A DNA stretch of 64,000 nucleotides, taken from an uncultured Candidatus Melainabacteria bacterium. GTDB taxonomy: Bacteria; Cyanobacteriota; Vampirovibrionia; Gastranaerophilales; Gastranaerophilaceae. Shown piece by piece: positions 17,537 through 26,354 of the stretch; within the stretch, counting starts at the first letter, position 1; the number at the start of each line of letters is the position of its first letter. Location of the stretch: NCBI GenBank assembly GCA_934699705.1, contig CAKUXD010000003.1:37261-101260 (forward strand), given 5' to 3'. The notes beneath the pieces were generated by a model, which was given only the letters and a program-made list of their open reading frames with translations, had not been told where the DNA came from and did no database searches. Position numbers and translations under genes: made by a program.

Positions 17537-18123
17537 ACATCCAGAAGTATTTTGTGCTTAATAACTGTATATATTTTATCATATTGAATGATAAAATAGC
17601 CCTTGTATTTATCGTTATAATTATTTTCAGTTTCTATTATTTTAGGTAATATATAATCTTTAAGGTCGAATTTTTCTATAGTATGACCGTGGTCAATAAT
17701 ACAAAGGAATTTTTCTTTAAAATTTTTAAAATGTTGTAATTTATCCAATTTAACATTAATACACTTTATTATTTCATCAAAATAAATATTTGTATTCACC
17801 ATTCCTTTGGTGGGCGATGAATAAAATTCATCGGATGTTGGAGTTATTCTGCCAATTTGCCCTTTGAATTTGCCTTTTTTATCATATTTATTTAAGACTT
17901 CAATCGCTTCTTCATATGTATAATTTTTCCCATGAATTTGTTGAAGAATTTTTGTTTGTTCTCCGTCAAAATTTGATTGTGTAATTTCCAACCCAATATC
18001 ATCTGTTTCATTCCAAAAATCCGGTTCTTCATGTTTTGCAAAATTATTTAATTTATTCCCAAAATAAAATTCTAACTTTTGAAGTGCAGTATATTCTTCT
18101 ATGTATTTTTGATTAGTACTCAT
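17521..18123 (-). CDS. Hypothetical protein, possibly nuclease-like
   Basis: A 200-residue protein I cannot assign. The N-terminal part (LQKLEFYFGNKL, then EEPDFWNETDDIGLEITQS) has a D-x(n)-ExT strand pattern that recalls PD-(D/E)XK nucleases, where an acidic residue is followed by a GLEI strand, but the expected lysine is not obvious. The remainder alternates beta strands and charged helices. It lies between the transposition module and the restriction system and is transcribed toward the HTH gene, overlapping it tail to tail. Confidence 0.55.
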   Translation of the reverse strand: MSTNQKYIEEYTALQKLEFYFGNKLNNFAKHEEPDFWNETDDIGLEITQSNFDGEQTKILQQIHGKNYTYEEAIEVLNKYDKKGKFKGQIGRITPTSDEFYSSPTKGMVNTNIYFDEIIKCINVKLDKLQHFKNFKEKFLCIIDHGHTIEKFDLKDYILPKIIETENNYNDKYKGYFIIQYDKIYTVIKHKILLDVQIQQ

Positions 18124-18158
18124 GTCCTTATTTTATAATAAAAAATCTCTGTCCGTTT

Positions 18159-18198
18159 TTGACATACACCCATGATTTAATGTAATTATGTTAAATCA
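18159..18198 (+). promoter_or_regulatory. Promoter and operator candidate of the hsd operon
   Basis: TTGACA at 18159-18164 is followed after 18 bases by TAATTA (18183-18188). A perfect inverted repeat TGATTTAA (18173-18180) / TTAAATCA (18191-18198) with a 10-bp centre overlaps the -10 region. This layout suits a repressible promoter for hsdM, which starts 67 bp further on. Confidence 0.45.
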
Positions 18199-18264
18199 TT
18201 ACAACACAAGCAAGTTACTCATTTTTGTGATAGAGTATTTGTGTAGTATTAAAAAGAGGGTTGT

Positions 18265-21090
18265 ATGAAGAAATTATCGCTTTCAAAGTTGGAGACTTTT
18301 CTAAAAAGTCAGTGTGATGCATTAAGAGGAAGCATGGATGCATCAGAATACAAAGATTATCTTATTGCTATGATTTTCCTGAAACGTGTAAATGATCAGT
18401 TTGCTGTTGCGCAGGAACATTTTAAAAAGGAATTGAAACATCAATATCCAAATATTACAGATGAAGAAATAGCTGAAGAAATCGAACTTGATTCATACAA
18501 AAATAAATACGAATTTTTTGTACCTCCGCTTGCACGTTGGAAAATGGACACACTTCCTAAAAACTTTGAAGATGAACAACACCAAACAATCCTGAATGCA
18601 AAAGAAATTCTTGCAAACCCAAATAGTACAAGCCAAGAAAAAGCCGGAGCGGAACACGATAAAGACTGTGCCGAAAAGAATTTATCTTTCCGCGGACTTT
18701 TGTATGAAAACGAAGATGTCGGGAATTCAATCAATATTGCATTAAAAGAGTTAGAAAAATCAAACGGTGCAATCTTGCAGGGTGTTTTGACCGGTAAAGA
18801 AGGTAATAGCACAAACTTCAATGAAACTAATACCAACGGCGAAAGAAAATTATCAGATGAAGTTTTATCTGAAATGATAAATGACTTTAATAACTATCCG
18901 CTTATTGATGAAAACTTTGAATTTCCTGATTTGATGGGTGCTGCGTATGAATTTTTGATTAAGTATTTTGCAGAAAGTGCCGGCAAAAAAGGCGGTGAAT
19001 TCTATACCCCACACCAAGTAGTCGAATTAATGGGAAGAATATTAAAACCTGCACAAGATGCTAAAATTTGCGACCCGACAGTTGGTTCAGGCGGTTTGCT
19101 TATCAACATGAAAAACTATGTTGAAATGGTTTATGGTTCAGCAAAAGACTTGTATTTATTCGGTCAGGAAAGCAAAGAAGGCACATACAAAATGTGCAAA
19201 ATGAATATGATTTTCCATGGCATCAAAAATGCTAATATTCACCACTGCGATACTTTATTAAACCCGACATTGATTGAAAACGGCGAACTTATAAAATACG
19301 ATATAGTGGTTGCAAATCCTCCGTTTTCACAGAATTACACAACAAAAGATATGAAATTCCAAAACAGATTTTCATTCTGGATGAGCAAGAAAAAACAAGC
19401 GGATTTTATGTTTGTTCAGCATATGATTTCAACATTGAAAGCTGATGGCAGAATGGCTGTAATTATGCCACACGGCGTTTTATTCCGTGGCGGAGAAGAA
19501 CAAAAGATGCGCAAATGGTTGATTACCGGAATCCAAGGAGAATCAACTATTGCAGAAAATACAAATACTCCTTGTATATTGGAAGCCGTAATTGGTTTGC
19601 CGCCAAGTTTGTTCTATGGAACAGGTATTCCGGCGTCTATCCTTGTAATCAATAAAAAAGGTGCAGCTGAAAGAGATGGCGTTCTCTTTATAAATGCAGA
19701 CAGAGAATATAAAGAAGGCAAAAATCAAAACATTTTAAGACCAGAAGATATTGATAAAATCTCTTATGTTTACGAACAAAAAGACACAACGGATAAAAAA
19801 TATTCAAGACTTGTAACTAAAGAAGAACTTGAAGCGGAAGAATTTAATTGCAATATCAGACGTTGGGTTGATAATGCTCCGGAACCTGATAACCAGGATG
19901 TTGAAGCACACTTGAATGGCGGTATGCCAAAATGCGAAGTCGATGCTCTTGATGACAGATTTAATTCGTACTATGACCTCAAAAACAATATGTTTGAACT
20001 TTTAAGAGATGGATATTATAAATTTTCTGATAAAGTTCCAAATAAAGAAGCAATTAAGGATTTAATTGTAGGTTCTAACGGTTACAAACAAGTGAAAGAA
20101 TCTTATCAAGAAAGACTTGAAGGAGTTTGGGAAAAATGTTTGGAAACAATCAAAGATTTACCAAATCAAAATAGCATTCAAGCTTTTGTTGATTGTATAA
20201 GATCTGTCTATGTAAATGATATGTATAATGACGATTATCCCGTAATCAATTTATATCAAGGCCGTGGTGCAATAGCACAGTTCTTTACTGATTTAAAATA
20301 TGATTTTATGTCAGTTGTTTCAAGCGGTTGGAATGCTGAGCTTATTCCGGAAGATGAAATTTTAGAAAGCCAATTCCCTGAAGTATTGAAAGAATTGAGA
20401 GATGCTGAGGCACGCAGAGATGAAATCCAAGCGCAGTTTGATTCTGTTAATGAAATGGAAAAAGAAGAAGGCTGGAATCCTGAGGAATTCGATTTAGAAA
20501 ATGCTGATGTTATACCGAAATCGGTTATTAAACTTATAAAAGATGATATTAAGAAAAATAATGGTGAAAAACGCTCTTTAGAAAAAGAATATAAAAATCT
20601 TGAAAAAAGGGTAAAAGCTTACGAAAAAGACTTAGCAAAAGTTCATGGACCAAAAAATATTGGGGATATAAAGGTTCAAATTGCTGCGTTAGAACAAAAT
20701 AAACTGGTTATAAATAACCAAATTCAGGAATATTCTGAATATATTGAAGAACAGGAATCTAAAATCAAAACTCATACTGATTTAGAAGAAGAACTGAAAG
20801 AATGCAGAAAGATAATCAAAGCGATCGCTCAAAGAAAGGATAAACTTGTTGAAGAAGCAAGAGAAAAAATAAGTGATGAAGAAGCAGAAAAACTGATTAT
20901 TGCTCGCTGGAACAGAACTCTTCATTCAATAGTTGATGCTTATATCGAGGAATTTGCAAGAAATCTACAGCTTGATATTGAACATATTTATGAAAAATAT
21001 ACGGTAACTTTGAAAGATATTTTATCTAATAGAGATACTGTAACAACAGACCTGAACAAATATTTAAAGGAATTGGGTTATGCTATATAA
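18265..21090 (+). CDS. hsdM: Type I restriction-modification methyltransferase subunit HsdM with long C-terminal extension
   Basis: N6-adenine methyltransferase subunit that protects host DNA, working with HsdS and HsdR. An N-terminal helical HsdM domain is followed by the SAM motif DPTVGSGGLL (about residue 270) and the catalytic NPPF (about residue 351, in VVANPPFSQ). HsdM proteins are usually near 500-550 residues; this one has 941. Beyond about residue 560 it adds a domain rich in charged helices, with a strong coiled coil between about 740 and 890 (heptad-like KEYKNLEKRVKAYEKDL), and a final helical segment. Some type I systems have such extended HsdM forms. Its 3' end overlaps hsdS by 11 bp. 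Confidence 0.93.
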   Translation: MKKLSLSKLETFLKSQCDALRGSMDASEYKDYLIAMIFLKRVNDQFAVAQEHFKKELKHQYPNITDEEIAEEIELDSYKNKYEFFVPPLARWKMDTLPKNFEDEQHQTILNAKEILANPNSTSQEKAGAEHDKDCAEKNLSFRGLLYENEDVGNSINIALKELEKSNGAILQGVLTGKEGNSTNFNETNTNGERKLSDEVLSEMINDFNNYPLIDENFEFPDLMGAAYEFLIKYFAESAGKKGGEFYTPHQVVELMGRILKPAQDAKICDPTVGSGGLLINMKNYVEMVYGSAKDLYLFGQESKEGTYKMCKMNMIFHGIKNANIHHCDTLLNPTLIENGELIKYDIVVANPPFSQNYTTKDMKFQNRFSFWMSKKKQADFMFVQHMISTLKADGRMAVIMPHGVLFRGGEEQKMRKWLITGIQGESTIAENTNTPCILEAVIGLPPSLFYGTGIPASILVINKKGAAERDGVLFINADREYKEGKNQNILRPEDIDKISYVYEQKDTTDKKYSRLVTKEELEAEEFNCNIRRWVDNAPEPDNQDVEAHLNGGMPKCEVDALDDRFNSYYDLKNNMFELLRDGYYKFSDKVPNKEAIKDLIVGSNGYKQVKESYQERLEGVWEKCLETIKDLPNQNSIQAFVDCIRSVYVNDMYNDDYPVINLYQGRGAIAQFFTDLKYDFMSVVSSGWNAELIPEDEILESQFPEVLKELRDAEARRDEIQAQFDSVNEMEKEEGWNPEEFDLENADVIPKSVIKLIKDDIKKNNGEKRSLEKEYKNLEKRVKAYEKDLAKVHGPKNIGDIKVQIAALEQNKLVINNQIQEYSEYIEEQESKIKTHTDLEEELKECRKIIKAIAQRKDKLVEEAREKISDEEAEKLIIARWNRTLHSIVDAYIEEFARNLQLDIEHIYEKYTVTLKDILSNRDTVTTDLNKYLKELGYAI

Positions 21091-22354
21091 AAGAACTTCT
21101 TTATCAAATTTAGCAGATTACATAAACGGAATGGCTTTTAAACCTTCTGACTGGAAAGATGAAGGTGTAAAGATTATAAGAATAGAGCAATTAAATAATC
21201 CTAAAGGTGCCTATGATTATTTTCAAGGCTATTTCCCAGAGAGCAATGCTATTTATAACGAAGATTTGATTTTTTCGTGGAGTGCCACATTAAAAGTTGT
21301 AATCTGGAAATATGGTAAAGGGGTTTTAAATCAACATTTATTTAAAGTAATTCCATGTACAAATACTGATAAATATTTTTTACATCAACTTCTTGATTAC
21401 CATATGGATAAATTGGCAGAATCTTCCCATGGTTCTACTATGAAACATATTAAAAGGGAAGAACTTGATAAATATAAAGTTGTAGTACCAGCCGACAAAC
21501 AAGAACAATCAAAAATTGCAAATATTCTTTCAACTTGTGATGAGGTTATTGAAAAAACAGAAGAAACCATTGAGAAGTATAAACAAATCAAAGCCGGAAT
21601 GATGCAGGATTTGTTTACTCGCGGATTGGATGAAAATGGCAAACTCCGCCCAACATATCCCCAAGCTCCTGATTTATATAAATATTCTAAAGAACTCGAC
21701 CGCTATATACCAAAAGATTGGGATATAAAAACTTTTAACGAGCTAATACAGAAAAATGTTATAGATTCTATTCAAGACGGAAATCATGGTGAAAAGCACC
21801 CTAAAACTTCAGATTTTGTAGCCGCAGGTGTTCCTTTTATAATGGCAAATAATCTAACAAAAGATGGTCATATAGATTTAAAAAATTGTAATTTTATTAC
21901 ATACGAACAATATAAAAGCTTACGGATAGGATTTTCGACAGAAAACGATGTTCTATTAACACATAAAGGAACTGTTGGATTAACAGCTATAGTACCATCT
22001 GGAGTAAAAGATATTATGCTTACTCCTCAAGTTACATATTATCGTATTAAAGATTATTCAAAATTAGATAATCAGTATTTATATACATATTTTCAATCTC
22101 CTATGTTTCAAAATATACTTCAAGGTTTATCTGAACAAAGTACACGTGCATATATAGGAATTACCAAACAAGCCGAATTGAATTGTGTTTATATGGATAT
22201 AAACGAGCAAAGAAATATGGGAAAAATAGTTGCAAAAATGAATGATAAACTCAAATACGAAAAAGATATTTTGTCAAAATATAGACAGATTAAACAAGGA
22301 TTAATGAAACGATTACTTACACCACCGGTAGACGCCGAGATTGTTGAGGAATAA
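21080..22354 (+). CDS. hsdS: Type I restriction-modification specificity subunit HsdS
   Basis: A 424-residue DNA-recognition subunit with two target-recognition domains, each followed by a conserved coiled-coil spacer. TRD1 covers about residues 5-145 and TRD2 about 205-370. The spacers are EQSKIANILSTCDEVIEKTEETIEKY (given here only as residues about 140-165) and a second copy near the C-terminus ending IKQGLMKRLLTPP. Both spacers share the IKxGxMxxL form. The ATG lies inside the hsdM 3' end, so translation is coupled, and hsdR starts 2 bp after the stop. No frameshift is seen in either TRD. Confidence 0.93.
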   Translation: MLYKRTSLSNLADYINGMAFKPSDWKDEGVKIIRIEQLNNPKGAYDYFQGYFPESNAIYNEDLIFSWSATLKVVIWKYGKGVLNQHLFKVIPCTNTDKYFLHQLLDYHMDKLAESSHGSTMKHIKREELDKYKVVVPADKQEQSKIANILSTCDEVIEKTEETIEKYKQIKAGMMQDLFTRGLDENGKLRPTYPQAPDLYKYSKELDRYIPKDWDIKTFNELIQKNVIDSIQDGNHGEKHPKTSDFVAAGVPFIMANNLTKDGHIDLKNCNFITYEQYKSLRIGFSTENDVLLTHKGTVGLTAIVPSGVKDIMLTPQVTYYRIKDYSKLDNQYLYTYFQSPMFQNILQGLSEQSTRAYIGITKQAELNCVYMDINEQRNMGKIVAKMNDKLKYEKDILSKYRQIKQGLMKRLLTPPVDAEIVEE

Positions 22355-22355
22355 T

Positions 22356-25300
22356 ATGGCTGAATATGTTAATGTTGAAAAACCATTTTTAGAAAAATTA
22401 AAAGAATGTCATTGGAAAGTTATCGATCAAGGGACAGGCATTCCAGCAGATCCGCACGCATCGATGCGTTCATCTTTTGATGAAATTGCACTAAAGGAAG
22501 AGTTTATCGAAAGCGTTGGCAACATTAACCCTTGGGCAACCCGAGAACAATTAGAATGGTGTTATGAAAGAATCCTTTATGGGCACGGAAATGAAAATCT
22601 AACAGAAATAAACAAGAAAGTTTTTACATATTTAAGAAAAGGTATTCAAGTAGATAAAAACGAGCAAACAGGCGAACTCAACCCAACAATTAAACTTGTT
22701 GATTTTGGCAAAAGAGATGAAAACGGAAATTGGACAAGTAAAAATTCATTTGTTGCAATAAACCAATTCAAAGTAAATACTGTCGGTATGGCAAAAAGTT
22801 GCATTATCCCCGACATCGTTTGTTTTGTAAACGGACTCCCTTGGATAATTGTTGAATGTAAGGATTTTGATGTTGCAGAACCATTAAGTGATGCCTATGA
22901 ACAAATAAGACGTTATTCTAACCAAAGAAAAGATGATGATTATTTTGCAGATGATGAGGGTAAAGAACAATTATTCTACACAAATTTATTTAATGTAATA
23001 ACATTCGGAACAGAAGCACGTTTTGGCTCAATTAGTGCGGAATATGATTATTTTTATAACTGGGCAGATATTTTCCCTGAAATTTATAAAACACCTGAAC
23101 TTAGGGAAATGATTGAAACAAAAGAAGATGTTGCAAATAATATTAAACCGGGTGCAATAAGACAAGAAGTCATAATTGGCGGTATGTTTAACCATGAAAT
23201 TTTGATTGATGTTCTTAGAAATTTCACAATTTATATGAATGCAGACAGCAAAGAAATAAAAGTTATTTGCCGTTATCCGCAATATAGAGCAGTCGGTAAA
23301 ATGATTGACCGTTTAAGAAAAGGCTCTGATTGGAAAGAACGCAGTGGTGTAATTTGGCATACACAAGGTTCAGGCAAATCTCTCACCATGGTCTTTTTGG
23401 TTAAAAAGATGCGTAGCGAATTTGACCTCAAAGATTTTAAAATTTTGATGGTCGTTGATAGATTGGATTTGGAAAATCAACTATCGGAAACTGCTGATTT
23501 AACTGATGAAAAAGTAAATCAAGTTAGTGATAAACAATATTTAGTAACTTTAAAAACAGACACACCGAACTTGAATCTTGTTATGATTCATAAATTTGCA
23601 GACAACTATGATGAAACACAAGATGTTTTATTCAAAAAAGGAATTGTACCGAAGTTTGAACCATTAGGGGAACTTAACCCAAGCGAAAAAATATTAATTT
23701 TGATAGACGAAGCACACCGTTCACAAAACGGTGATATGAACAATAATTTGTTTATGGCATTTCCTAATGCTACAAGATTTGGTTTTACAGGTACGCCGTT
23801 ACTTACTCCACGTCATAAAATTACAACAGCAGAAAGATTCTGCGATGCTCCGGGTAAATTTATTGATACATACAAAATGAATGATGCAGTGCGAGATAGA
23901 GCAACGGTTGATGTTAAATATATCGGTATGAGCACATCAGATGAGATTACAGACAAAGAAGCATTTGATTGCGAATACGAAGAAACCTTTAAACAGCACA
24001 CAGAAAAAGAACGCCAAGAAATTCAAAAACGGTATGGCGATATGATTGCATATTTAGCAAGTGAAGACAGAGTAAAAGAAATTGCTAATAAAATAATGGA
24101 ACATTATGTTTCTGATGTTTTACCTAACGGATTTAAGGCAATGGTTGTTGTATCATCAATTCTTGCTGCTGTCAGATACAAAGTTTATATTGAAAGAGAA
24201 CTTATTCCTCAATATCTTGCAAAAGAAGAAGAAAAACCGGAAGGCGAAAGAGATGAAGATTTACTTGCTAAATTAAGGATATTAAAAGTTCGTGCAGTTG
24301 TTTCATCTTGCGGTAATAATGAGCCTGAATATATAACAAAAGCAAGAAAGGAAGGAGCAGGTAAAGCAGTAACAGATGCATTCAAAAAAGACTTTAATCC
24401 TGAAGATGAATCAACAGGTATTGGTATCTTATGCGTTTGCGACAGACTTCTTACAGGTTTTGATGCTCCTATTGCACAGGTTTTATATATGGATAAAAAC
24501 CTTAGAGAGCACGATTTACTTCAGGCAATCGCCAGAGTAAACCGTACAAAGAAAGGTAAAACTCACGGGCTTGTAGTGGACTACTTTGGTATTACGAAGA
24601 ATCTGACAAGAGCGTTAGGTATTTATACTGATGTTGAGAAAAAAGAAGCTGAACAAGATTTAATTGAATTTGGTGAATACTTTAAAGATATTCAAAAAGA
24701 AATTCCGGAGTTTGAAATTAGATACAATAAAATTGTTCAGTTGTTTGAAAACCACGGCATTACAAATATTCAAGACTTCTTAAATCAAAAAATAAAAGAT
24801 ACAAAAGAAGATATGGAAGTTGTTGAAAAAGCAATCGAAGTTGCCGCTGATATGAAGTTCAGAGCAGAGTTTGATACATATATTAAAAACTACTTTGATA
24901 GATTAGATTTGTTATTCAATGAAATTGAAGTCCAAAAGAATCATTGGATTAAAGCAAAAAGACTTGGATATTTATTAACAAGAATTAGAATTCACTACAA
25001 AGATGAAACTCTTGATTTAAAATGGGCAAGTCCAAAGGTTAGAAAACTCATTGATAAGTATGTAAAAAATTTAAATATTGAAGAACGAGTTTCTGAAATC
25101 TCAATTTTGTCTGAAGATTTTCCAAAAGAAATCAGCAAATATACAAAAACAAAATCACAGGCTTCTGCGATGGAGCACGCAATCAGACATCATATTAAAG
25201 TTAATCTTGAAAACAAAGACCCTGCTTTGTATAGCAGATTCAAAGATAGACTTGAAAGCATTATTCAAAGATATCAAGGTAATTGGGATCAAATGCTTGT

Positions 25301-25673
25301 TGAGCTGAAAGAATTACAGAAACTTATAGCAGAAGGCAGAAAAGACGATTCAAGGTTTAAGAGTATTCAAATGCCGTTTTACGAAAGTTTAAAAATGGCA
25401 TTATCCGGTGAACTATCTGAAAATATTGATGGTAAATTGGTTACAACAACAAGAGCAATTTGCCGTGATATCGCAAATGATATGTCTATTGCATATTTCT
25501 GGAATAAGCCGGACGAAGTTGAAGCACTAAAAGGTAAACTGGTCGGTCATTTGAGATTTAGCGGTATACCTGAGTTAAAAGAAAATTATCAGGAAATATC
25601 AAACAAAATAATGATGCTTGCAAAATATAACTACAGTGAGGTTTTAAAGCACAAAAATGAAATGGCACAATGA
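22356..25673 (+). CDS. hsdR: Type I restriction endonuclease subunit HsdR
   Basis: The 1105-residue motor and nuclease subunit. The N-terminal nuclease domain has PDIVCFVNGLPWIIVECKD (Asp, Glu-x-Lys of the PD-(D/E)XK fold). The SF2 helicase has Walker A TQGSGKS (about residue 338), DEAH box LIDEAHRSQ (about 451), motif III FTGTPL and motif VI QAIARVNR. The start is ATG 22356 after GAGGA; an upstream frame extension of five codons overlaps hsdS. The C-terminal helical part binds the MTase core. Its end overlaps the peptidase gene by 17 bp, so hsdM, hsdS, hsdR and the peptidase look like one operon. Confidence 0.95.
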   Translation: MAEYVNVEKPFLEKLKECHWKVIDQGTGIPADPHASMRSSFDEIALKEEFIESVGNINPWATREQLEWCYERILYGHGNENLTEINKKVFTYLRKGIQVDKNEQTGELNPTIKLVDFGKRDENGNWTSKNSFVAINQFKVNTVGMAKSCIIPDIVCFVNGLPWIIVECKDFDVAEPLSDAYEQIRRYSNQRKDDDYFADDEGKEQLFYTNLFNVITFGTEARFGSISAEYDYFYNWADIFPEIYKTPELREMIETKEDVANNIKPGAIRQEVIIGGMFNHEILIDVLRNFTIYMNADSKEIKVICRYPQYRAVGKMIDRLRKGSDWKERSGVIWHTQGSGKSLTMVFLVKKMRSEFDLKDFKILMVVDRLDLENQLSETADLTDEKVNQVSDKQYLVTLKTDTPNLNLVMIHKFADNYDETQDVLFKKGIVPKFEPLGELNPSEKILILIDEAHRSQNGDMNNNLFMAFPNATRFGFTGTPLLTPRHKITTAERFCDAPGKFIDTYKMNDAVRDRATVDVKYIGMSTSDEITDKEAFDCEYEETFKQHTEKERQEIQKRYGDMIAYLASEDRVKEIANKIMEHYVSDVLPNGFKAMVVVSSILAAVRYKVYIERELIPQYLAKEEEKPEGERDEDLLAKLRILKVRAVVSSCGNNEPEYITKARKEGAGKAVTDAFKKDFNPEDESTGIGILCVCDRLLTGFDAPIAQVLYMDKNLREHDLLQAIARVNRTKKGKTHGLVVDYFGITKNLTRALGIYTDVEKKEAEQDLIEFGEYFKDIQKEIPEFEIRYNKIVQLFENHGITNIQDFLNQKIKDTKEDMEVVEKAIEVAADMKFRAEFDTYIKNYFDRLDLLFNEIEVQKNHWIKAKRLGYLLTRIRIHYKDETLDLKWASPKVRKLIDKYVKNLNIEERVSEISILSEDFPKEISKYTKTKSQASAMEHAIRHHIKVNLENKDPALYSRFKDRLESIIQRYQGNWDQMLVELKELQKLIAEGRKDDSRFKSIQMPFYESLKMALSGELSENIDGKLVTTTRAICRDIANDMSIAYFWNKPDEVEALKGKLVGHLRFSGIPELKENYQEISNKIMMLAKYNYSEVLKHKNEMAQ

Positions 25674-26337
25674 AGATGTAACTGTTAAAAAAACAAATAG
25701 AAAAAAGACTATGAACATTGTTGTTGAACGCAACGGAAGTCTTTGTGTGCTTGCTCCGGAAAAACTTGAAGAAGAAAAAATTCTCGATATTCTTGATAAA
25801 AAAGAATACGAAATTACAAAGAAAATTATTCAATGGAAAGAATCTCATCAAAACAAGGTTGTAAGAAGATTTATTGACGGTCAATCTTTTATGTACCTTG
25901 GGAAAAATTATTGCTTGCAGTTTGTTGAAAACCAAAGAATACATTTATTGTTAAAAAACGGTAAGTTTTTAATGAGTTCAAGTGTTGATAATCCGCGTCA
26001 GGCATTTGTTAATTTTTACAAGAAACAGGCAAAAGCCAAAATAAAAGAACGATTTGATTATTATAAATCATTACTTAATCTGAAACCAACGGGGGTGGAT
26101 GTCAGAGATATTCAAAACCGCTGGGGTTCTTGCACTCCAAATAGAGAAATATTTTATCATTGGAAATGTATTATGGCGCCACCAAAAGTGTTGGATTATT
26201 TAATAGTTCACGAACTTGTACACCTTGAATATCCAAACCATTCAAGGGAATTTTGGGATAAAGTGGGGATATTGTTGCCGGACTATGAGAACTCAAAAGA
26301 TTGGTTAACGCAGAATGGGATAAGGTTGGATATATAA
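25657..26337 (+). CDS. M48-type (YgjP/SprT-like) zinc metallopeptidase in the hsd operon
   Basis: A 226-residue predicted metal-dependent hydrolase of the DUF45/YgjP group. The zinc motif HELVH is at residues 185-189 and is followed by HLEYPNHSREFW, with the third ligand expected downstream. IQNRWGSC in front is the typical conserved strand of the family. The ATG lies within the hsdR 3' end (17-bp overlap). Such peptidases are a known companion of type I restriction operons, but their substrate and role in restriction are not established. Confidence 0.85.
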   Translation: MKWHNEDVTVKKTNRKKTMNIVVERNGSLCVLAPEKLEEEKILDILDKKEYEITKKIIQWKESHQNKVVRRFIDGQSFMYLGKNYCLQFVENQRIHLLLKNGKFLMSSSVDNPRQAFVNFYKKQAKAKIKERFDYYKSLLNLKPTGVDVRDIQNRWGSCTPNREIFYHWKCIMAPPKVLDYLIVHELVHLEYPNHSREFWDKVGILLPDYENSKDWLTQNGIRLDI

Positions 26338-26354
26338 AGTTATAGGGTATCATT

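Noticed and set aside
4487..18168. Shared 15-mer GTATGTCAAAAACGG in inverse orientation at about 4490 and 18155 as ends of a 13.7-kb transposon
   Set aside because: A single 15-bp match is weak in AT-rich DNA, the 18159 copy is better read as a TTGACA promoter box, and the unit would include the pit operon; kept only as a note.
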